A DNA stretch of 64,000 nt, taken from NCBI GenBank assembly GCA_032158295.1, contig CM063256.1, forward strand, positions 7,103,725 through 7,167,724. The letters run 5' to 3'. This document shows positions 56,490-64,000 of the stretch, piece after piece (position 1 is the first letter of the stretch; every line of letters starts with the position of its first letter). A program made the position numbers and the translations under genes. The notes under the pieces were generated by a model. The model saw only the letters and a program-made list of their open reading frames with translations. It did no database searches and was not told where the DNA came from. Source of the stretch: Pycnopodia helianthoides. Its lineage: Eukaryota; Echinodermata; Asteroidea; Forcipulatida; Asteriidae.

Positions 56490-59400
56490 CTACATGTTCG
56501 TTGCAGCCTGCTGCACAGCTGCTCTTTTTGCTTGACGTTTCAAGTCGTTAGCGTCCTGCGCTTTCTTTGCATTGTCAACGAAATCCTATAAGAAAAAAAA
56601 AGAAAATCATGTTAATCAACGAGATATAACTTTGAATATGTATACTAAAAATGCTAAACAATTTTTTCTCCTTACCATGAGATTTTTGCTCATATAATAC
56701 GGCTTGGAGATTCCGTCATTTCTTTCACAGTCTTCGCAGAAACAGAGGAACAGCGTGTCAATCGCCATCTAGAAAATATATTGATATAGTCGTTGTAAAC
56801 AGAATACTTCTATCGTGCTAATTTAAACACAAATGATGATGACAGATTGTTATTTCATTTTGGTTTCAACCATAACGTTGCATTTTGTAAATCACACATG
56901 AAAGAAAAAACTTTTGTTGTACATCAGGATTCAATTTTTTGAGTATAATTACCTCATAAACGGACAGAAAAATGTGGCTCAGGAGAAAGGCAAAGATGGC
57001 AGCCAGCGTGATCGGTACGAACTCGTAATGTATGTCAGGCTTATCCTGTTAAATATAAAAAAATCACAATTATCCACTTCTTAAATGTGTTACTTTGGCA
57101 TCAAAATACCTTTAACAGCCATTGACCTCGGTAATAACAAAGTTTTGGTACACACAATGGTAATGTTTGGTGAATTTTTGTAATCTTTTGCGTCAAAAAG
57201 CTCAAATTTTAGTAGTGTTACAGTTGTTTTAATGGGCACAAATAGTCTATACCACTAGGTACTTATTCAGCCGTCATAGTTTAAAGACAAGTGTAAGGCT
57301 TGTTATTTTAGTTTACAGATCATGAATGTTTAAGAGATCTGAAATGTTGCAACTTATCACGTGACTCAGTTTACAGTGGTTGACACGTGTGTTGACCTTT
57401 TATTAAACAAAAACGGCAAAACATTTAACAAAAAAGACTGTCGAGAAACAATGCGCATAGAATAGCCTTGTATTCTCTGCTACTTTAGTGCATTTATTTT
57501 GATCTTGGCGACACTATTAAAAGACCGATTTTACCTTGAAGAACTGCATACCGATGACAACGACCACGGCCACAACGACTACCTTGCCGAGAAGAAGAAC
57601 GAAATCACCCACGGAGTTGATGGCAGCAACACGCAATACGTTGGACAAGAGGATGGAGAACGCCTTTTGTGCAGCCTTACAAAAACTGTACCCGTAGATT
57701 GCTGAATGTATAATATCAAAACATAAAGGGTAAACATGGAGTTAGGGGTTTGTTTCAATGTGCCAAAGCACCGAGTCAATGTCCATCCCAAAGATAGGGC
57801 CACATCGTACCCTCACTTCGTGCAAGTCGTTTTTATGATAATATATCAAAGAGCCAAAGAGCCATGGGAACACCGTTGGATGTGCGGTATTCCTAATCAG
57901 CGGCTCAAGCGTGTATTTCAGTTTCGAGTTACTGTAATTTTCCAATTATTGATTTTACGAGCTATAACCGTAAACAACATTGCAACTTTCTAGCTTTGAT
58001 GTGTTACGTGTGATAGGCTATTTGCAAAGAAGTCTGTACACTGGCGATATCTTACCGATTTCGATGTACGCGTTCCTGTTGATGAAACGGAGAACTTTCT
58101 CGAAGAGCCATAGGCAACACTGTAAACATTTAAGGATGTAAGCCACAATGTCACTCTGTGAGTGACGGAGTCTGTCAGGAAAACAAGGAAACGAATCAAG
58201 ATGTAAGGATCTTCAACATGTTATCTTCAAAGAAAAAAAAAGTCAAGATAGTGTCACTCCCATGAGAAGAAAAGAGTGGCTAAAGAAAATAGAACGCACG
58301 CGATCTTCACATATCCACAAAATTGCTCAGAGCCTGTCTCTGTTAGTGGAAATTATAACTCTCAGCCATTTTGAGATATGGTGACTGCTATGAAACTATT
58401 AGGTTTGGGCACATTTTTGTGTGAACACTCAAACCAAACAGTGCACTCATCATACGGTGTCAATTGTATCTCAAAAAGGCTAATCAAAACTGTATGTTTT
58501 GATTAGCCGTCAAAGTGAGGCAGTTTGGACACCGTATCTTAGTTTAAAATTGCCACTTAATATACTTAGCATCATATTAAAATACTTAAAAATAATATTG
58601 ATAAATAAAGTGATGCTGTAACATTAAATTACATGACTTGTAGTTTACATGTTATAATCATTCTGTTAGTTTTTTTTTATATTTTGGGTATTTTCTGAAA
58701 ACATCAACATAAAAGTTTAACAAATTAGACTCCATTTTATAGAGCATAAAATCAAAGAGCCACAACCCCAAATACCTTGATTGAATGTAGCCAAGGATAA
58801 TACGAGCCAGCATGACCACAGCGATAATGAAAGATCCAAATGCCAAAGATCCTAGGTGATATCTGCCAGTAATAATAAACATTTCCACGTCATCAGTGTA
58901 AGTGAAATCAAATCATGACGAATCACACTAAGAATTTAGGCCATAAAAGACGAATCATAATGGTCGAAATCTGTAACGATGGAATTAAAGTAGATTCCCC
59001 CCCGACGTCCCCCCACACATTGACTAAGTAAAACAAATATTGAAGATACTATCAGTTTCTCAATGAGGATGGAATACTATTTTTACTCCCGTTTTAAAAA
59101 TCACACTAATAGTAAAAAGGAGGTTAGCCTTGATACGTCTTTGACAATCATAACTTCAAAATCATAAGCCCTCTATAAAACAAAGAGCTACCTGATAATT
59201 CGTTGCACTGATTTAATTATAGGCCAACTGAGTTGACTTTTGTCACGAGCAAAGAACCAGGTTGCGACAGCGCCCGCTATGGAACATTGTTGACATGCTA
59301 AGACGAATTGAGAGCCCCACAGCAAACCAAAGAGATGGTACCACCACATGTACTGCATGAAGGAACAGGATGAGTTGGATTGGAATATACAGAGAAAGGA

Positions 59401-61270
59401 GAGCTTCATTGACAAAGTTGATTATGTAAGTATAACAATGTACAATCGTAATGTGTTAATCTTTTACAGTAACTAGAAATGACATGTTGGAAGGCATGCA
59501 ATGCGTCAACTCGTCCTCTTAACCTACGGTCCGAGTCTGGTTGTTTCGAGGTCACTGCTTCTAATTTAATAAACAAACAGCTTGTGGCAACATCAACGGA
59601 CACACCTAGAACGGCAAGTCAAAGAAAAATTAGGCCTCTTTCACGGATCAATGTTCTGCTTAAAGGAACATTACAGAATTGGTAAGAACAAAACTTGTAA
59701 AATATACTTTTTGATCACAGATTTACATAAAACTTACACGGTCTAATGATGATGAGAGTAGAAAACATCCCTTGAAATATTTCTGTCTGAAATGCCATAT
59801 TTGATGAGAAATGAATAAACTAATTTTCCGATTGGAGTTTATCGCTCAGTGAGCGTTTTATTCATTTCTTGAACCTATATGATTTCATGCTAATGTGTAA
59901 TCGGTTTTTCACTATTTTCTCGTGACCCAGAGGGCCGATCGATCTCAAACTTCTACAGGTTTGTCAGTTTATTCATGGTGGATTACATAAAGTACTTACA
60001 CTACCAGCAACTGTTTTGTTATCAAAAACCAATTTTGTAATGTTCCTTTAATATTAAAAATTGTTGTTCAGAACAGGCAACGAAATTGCGTTCAAATCCG
60101 CTTTTTGCGAAAACCCTATTACGAAAGGTTACTGGGATTAAAAAAATACAGCAAAAAGCACACTTTTGTTGTTTTGTTTTGAATATTTTTCACTGCAACT
60201 TTATGAGGTTTGGTATTTCAAACGACTGAAACTCATCAGATATGTTGTATTTTAAAATAACGTTCAAACCATTCGTGGGCAGTTTAAGATAATGCTGAAA
60301 AAATGTTCATTAGTAACTAATATTTACCCTACAAAATGATGTAAACTACTTCTTTACAAAGACGACTTCGTTATTTTATACAACAAAAACTAAAAGAACA
60401 ACAACCATCCAAAAAAAAAAAACTGACGCTTCAATTCACAACGGTCAGAATTGAAAGAAGATCGAGCAATCCCCTAAAAATTCAAAATCATCTGGGAAAA
60501 AAAACAGAACTCGGGTTGAATCTCACCGGGGCAAGTTCATCAGCCTTGTAAATGACGTGTCCAGTTTCCTCATTGAGTTCAGGTCGACCAGCAGTGACGA
60601 GATACAGGTATACGAAGCCCCAGTACAAAATCAAAACAGCTAAGGCCAGGAGGGTCTGCACAAGAAACAAATTGCATTTTATTTTAATACTTTTTAGTCA
60701 AAAAAGCCAAGAAAAACCTTTAGATTAATGACAAAATAATATTTCAGGTGTATTTGTACCTTTTTTTTGATTGTATGTAACTAGTGTTTTACTTCATTCT
60801 GTTACATTTAATGAACCGTAAACAAGCTCATAAGAACTTTCCTTGATTTCATTGATTATGATATCAGGGGTCTTTTTTAAACCAAAGAAAACAAATTGTG
60901 CAATTTAGGGACTTACCCATACAGGTTGAATAAGAAGGAATGGCATAGATGCAACCGCTTTGCCTGCCTCTTTGAACAGCGCCACCACGAGGGCAATCCG
61001 TTTGCGCATGACGAGAAGCACCAAGAGTAGTATGACCTTGTAAAAAAACAATACGGTTATTATAAATTATTTAACTTATAACTGAGGTTTGACACCTTAA
61101 ATTGTGTGTTTTTCTTGAACAATTTGGCCAATGAAATCACGAGATTAGACTGGCTGGAAATTGCTCATGCGCAGTCAGCACATTGTATGTTAACCTTACC
61201 GTTACTCCACTAGCTATGCCTGCATAAATCAGCATGGTTTTCACTGTATGTTCTTGTGCATCTTTAGCAG
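56490..61270 (-). CDS. SLC44A1: Choline transporter-like protein 1 (SLC44A1-like), 3' ten exons
   Basis: Exons in transcript order: 61270-61200, 61036-60917, 60655-60527, 59352-59192, 58862-58776, 58171-58056, 57701-57535, 57045-56953, 56768-56676 and 56585-56490. All boundaries are GT-AG and all phases join; they encode about 376 residues to the TAG at 56490-56492. Diagnostic stretches are [135 protein letters not shown] and a basic tail. They match SLC44A1 more closely than other SLC44 members (YMWWYH, GDFMLFLGK, LFLCF.x.NDG in the human protein). The family moves choline and ethanolamine across plasma and mitochondrial membranes. The N-terminal half (about 300 residues, first TM and large extracellular loop) is not found between 61271 and 64000 and is presumably beyond the window. 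Confidence 0.92.
58478..58508. repeat. Perfect 13-bp hairpin in SLC44A1 intron
   Basis: GGCTAATCAAAAC and GTTTTGATTAGCC are perfect reverse complements around a 5-base loop TGTAT. Outside them, ACGGTGTC (58454) and GACACCGT (58528) also pair, suggesting a larger foldback of about 85 bp. Confidence 0.75.
59660..60051. mobile_element. MITE, TAAAGGAACATTACA family, copy 2
   Basis: Full-length relative of 7909-8299 with matching terminal inverted repeats (TTAAAGGAACATTACAGAAT and its inverse ending ATGTTCCTTTAA). It lies in an SLC44A1 intron. Confidence 0.85.
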
Positions 61271-61353
61271 CTTCAAAAGAAAAGAAAACCACAATTAAGT
61301 AGCTTGTATGAAAAATTGTTAAGACAACATAATGTCATTCTGCTTTCCTAAAC

Positions 61354-61754
61354 TTAAAGGCAAAGTATACCTTTGGTTTTTGGGACCGTTTGATTGTTTT
61401 AATCATATATAAAATGTAGATGTATATACAATAAAACTAAACTGTGAAAATTTCTTTTCAAAAGGCGGTAGCGTTTTTGAAATATCGCCAAAATCCCCAG
61501 CGAATATGTCCACGCATAAAGAATAATCCTTATAGGAATACACGATCTAAGAAACGTTTCTAACGGAAACGTTTCTCAGATTCAAATATTGGGGGATAAA
61601 AACTGACACCTTTTTCCATATCCACATTATTTTGAATTAAAATATTTTTTCTCAAAATGCTTTATACTAACGAAAGTTGCTGTACTTCTAACCAAGTCAG
61701 TTTTTATTGTAATTAATTTTTAGAGTGATTACCAATCGTATACCTTCCCTTTAA
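61354..61754. mobile_element. MITE, TTAAAGGCAAAGTATA family
   Basis: Terminal inverted repeats TTAAAGGCAAAGTATACCTT and AATCGTATACCTTCCCTTTAA in short form. An internal palindrome (AAACGTTTCTAACGGAAACGTTTC) corresponds to the one in 40549-40942, and TGTCCACGCATAAAGAATA matches that element too. Confidence 0.75.
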
Positions 61755-62667
61755 GGTTTGTTTGTCGGACAGAAACAAAATATTGCTATTTTTTCTCTCT
61801 CTAGTTGTCCGTACTTTACTGGTGATAAGAGCTGCCCTCACTCCCGGCGCTGTTTTTTCAAGCTTTCATCAGCTTGAAGGAATTCCACAAGGATCAATGT
61901 GATTTTTAGTTCATCTACATGCAATTGTTTCTAATAATTGCGGAACTCATAATCCCTGTAGGCCCCCCCCCCCTATCCGTTAGAAAATGTATATTCATCT
62001 GAAATTATTGGTGATCCATACTTTGTGTTCAGTAGTCAGCGGTCCCTAAAAGACAATACTTCATTTCAGACCTGGGTGGATGGCCCAATTTCATAGAGCT
62101 GCTTAAGCAGAAAATATTGCTTAAAATGTTCTGCTAAGCAGAAATCGCAGGATATCAGTCGCAAATTGTACATGTGACATGGTACTTCGGCAGGTAAACC
62201 TTATTCCGGAAAGCATATTTTGTGTGCTTAGCTACTTGTTGTGTTTAAGCCGCTATATGAAATTGGGCCCTGGTTCTAAGTCGTGAACGTTTTTAAGGAC
62301 CACCATTTTTACCTCTAAGCCTCGATTTGGACTGAAGGTTCATACTTGCTAGTGTGAAAGATTGATAATCAATAACGAGAGAATATAAAGAATACAAAAA
62401 TATATGTGTGTTTTCCCATCTATGTTTGCCCGAAGTTATTGACATGTTAAAAATATCGGATTATTTCTTTTCAAGTTGAAAAAAAATTGAGTTGCCGAGC
62501 AATGAATTATTTTGTTATTATTTCAATGTTCTTTGTATTGTTTCCCTCAAAACACTTGTTGCTTCTGTACAATAGAGTCAATGTATCCAAATCGAGGCTG
62601 TGAGGGAAATTAGTATGGTGCCTTAATTATCGTTATAGTCATTAATTTTCTATTTTATGATACACAG

Positions 62668-62791
62668 GAACGCGACAAAGACTGATGAAAGTGCTGATTA
62701 TAAGCTTCAACGGAAGAACAAAGAGAGTGCACCGTGTAGCCTCATGGACCACTCGGCCCGGAAGAGGACAGGGGACCGGGAGGTGTTGTGA
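62668..62791 (+). CDS. Possible terminal exon of an unknown plus-strand gene
   Basis: After an acceptor-like TTTTATGATACACAG there is an open, hydrophilic frame of 40 codons (ESADYKLQRKNKE, SLMDHSARKRTGDREVL) ending at TGA 62789-62791. The region is richer in GC than its surroundings. No matching upstream exon or homologue is recognised. It would lie opposite an SLC44A1 intron. It may equally be chance. Confidence 0.2.
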
Positions 62792-64000
62792 AGAAAAAAC
62801 CACATGTGGTTTTCTCTCCATGTGATTGTTGAATGTTGTGGTAAGTTAAAAACAATCAACATTTCAAACGAATCCTGAAAACCCGAAAGACAGTACTTTC
62901 TAGTTAATCACAGTTTTATTGTATAGCCTATTATTTTCCCTTTCCAGTATATTGTATCCAGACCGAGGCTGGAGGGACAAATGCCTGACCCTATTTTTGT
63001 TCAGTTATCACTTTTTATGTGCTGTTTATAGGGACTGTGGAATAGGGACCGGGACAGTTACAAAAATGTACGAGCTCAAATTAGTGACTGTTGAAATTAC
63101 AGACTTCACTTATTCTTCCCAACCATCGGAATCCCACATTGAACGGTTTCCCTTCATTTACAATTCAAGGACTTTTAAGCATGTAAGAGTTACGTAAAAC
63201 TTAAAAGGATGGTTTAAGTTGGCATGGTTATGCAGTACTTAATCTATAGAGGTCCCAAACAATACAGCACGCCATCAAGAAGCAAACTGAATGGAAATGA
63301 CGTCACTTGTATGTCTCGTTTCATTATGAATAACATTGGTTGACCATCATGAATAGTAAACACGTTATTCTCAATAGTGTTCTCTTTCAATATGGTCCAC
63401 TTGCCAAATGCAGTGTGCAATGCTTAAAACTCCAGAACTAGTCAACAAACATTTCCAAAACTGCTTGCGCGATCGTTACATGATATTGTGAAATTATTAC
63501 CATATAGCAACATAACTGTCTGCACTATTTAGGCCCATTGGCAGGCAGGCTGGGTGTTTCCGGTGGTTCAAACGACCACCCCCCCCCAATTTTTTTTTTA
63601 ATGGCATGGCTCTTAACCAATTCAACATGAATGTTTTCAAACCGAGGCTGGAAGGAAAACCGTAAGATTCTTGTTTGGATTCAGTAATAATCAGCTTGTG
63701 ATGTAGACACTTTCGGCATTTTCGTCCCTTTATCGAAATGCTACCATGAGCATAGATTTTCCCGACGAAGTATCCTCGATTTCATCATCTATATATTAGT
63801 TATTTTTTATTTACTTTTCTGAAAAGGATGGTGAAGTATATACTAATATCTTAGAATCAAGAAAACCTGTGAAGATTTATTTTATTTTGAAGCCTGATTT
63901 TAGCTTCATACTTTCAGTTAAGGTCATAAGTTGAATAATTTAAATAGTATAATTCTTCTTCTTAATGTTATCATTTATCTTTAAATAGTAACTATTGGTT

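Larger units (their letters stand above)
61271..64000. other. SLC44A1 upstream intron or flank
   Basis: No further SLC44A1 exon is recognised, so this is probably a long intron. It holds one MITE, C-runs near 61963 and 63578, three copies of a GAGGCTGGAGGGAAA-like word and a possible plus-strand exon at 62668, all listed separately. Confidence 0.4.

Noticed and set aside
58120..58775. A missing small exon of SLC44A1
   Set aside because: I first placed the acceptor of the exon at 58119 and found a phase clash. Using the acceptor at 58172 (TGACAG|A) extends the exon to 58171, restores the phase and supplies the expected loop ([17 protein letters not shown]), so nothing is missing.

Overview
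The window is animal nuclear DNA, AT-rich, with multi-exon genes, GT-AG introns and dense short transposon remnants. The gene set (R-spondin, vesicular GABA/glycine transporter, choline-transporter-like SLC44A1, TMEM179B-like, monocarboxylate-transporter-like MFS) and the repeats suggest a marine invertebrate deuterostome, most likely an echinoderm such as a sea star. That placement is an inference from gene families and from repeats that look familiar; no search was run.

Layout. 3247-11180 (+): a complete five-exon R-spondin gene, a secreted Wnt agonist. 15306-26170 (+): a complete two-exon SLC32A1/VGAT gene with a 9.3 kb intron. 28590-29402 (-): an intronless gene for a bacterial-type phosphatidylinositol phospholipase C. 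30327-37512: a 3.6 kb direct tandem duplication whose breakpoint lies inside the first coding exon of the next gene. 37454-44420 (+): a six-exon 12-TM MFS transporter of the monocarboxylate transporter type, with a one-base frameshift in exon 3. 46543-50544 (-): a five-exon TMEM179B-like four-TM protein, with an apparent one-base frameshift in exon 1. 53905-54894 (+): a long unrecognised coding exon with an N-terminal hydrophobic segment. 56490-61270 (-): ten exons encoding the C-terminal 376 or so residues of an SLC44A1-like choline transporter; its 5' half lies past the right edge or was not found.

The genes are not an operon and show no obvious joint pathway. Several are membrane or secreted proteins, but that may be coincidence. 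No complete autonomous transposon is present. The non-genic sequence is rich in foldback/MITE elements, several with clear target-site duplications, plus tRNA-derived SINE relics, minisatellites and local tandem duplications. The most notable points are the duplication that copies the promoter and first 19 codons of the MFS gene, a foldback element built from short palindromic repeats in mirror orientation, an R-spondin with a changed residue at a receptor-contact position, and a bacterial-like PI-PLC with one altered active-site neighbour.
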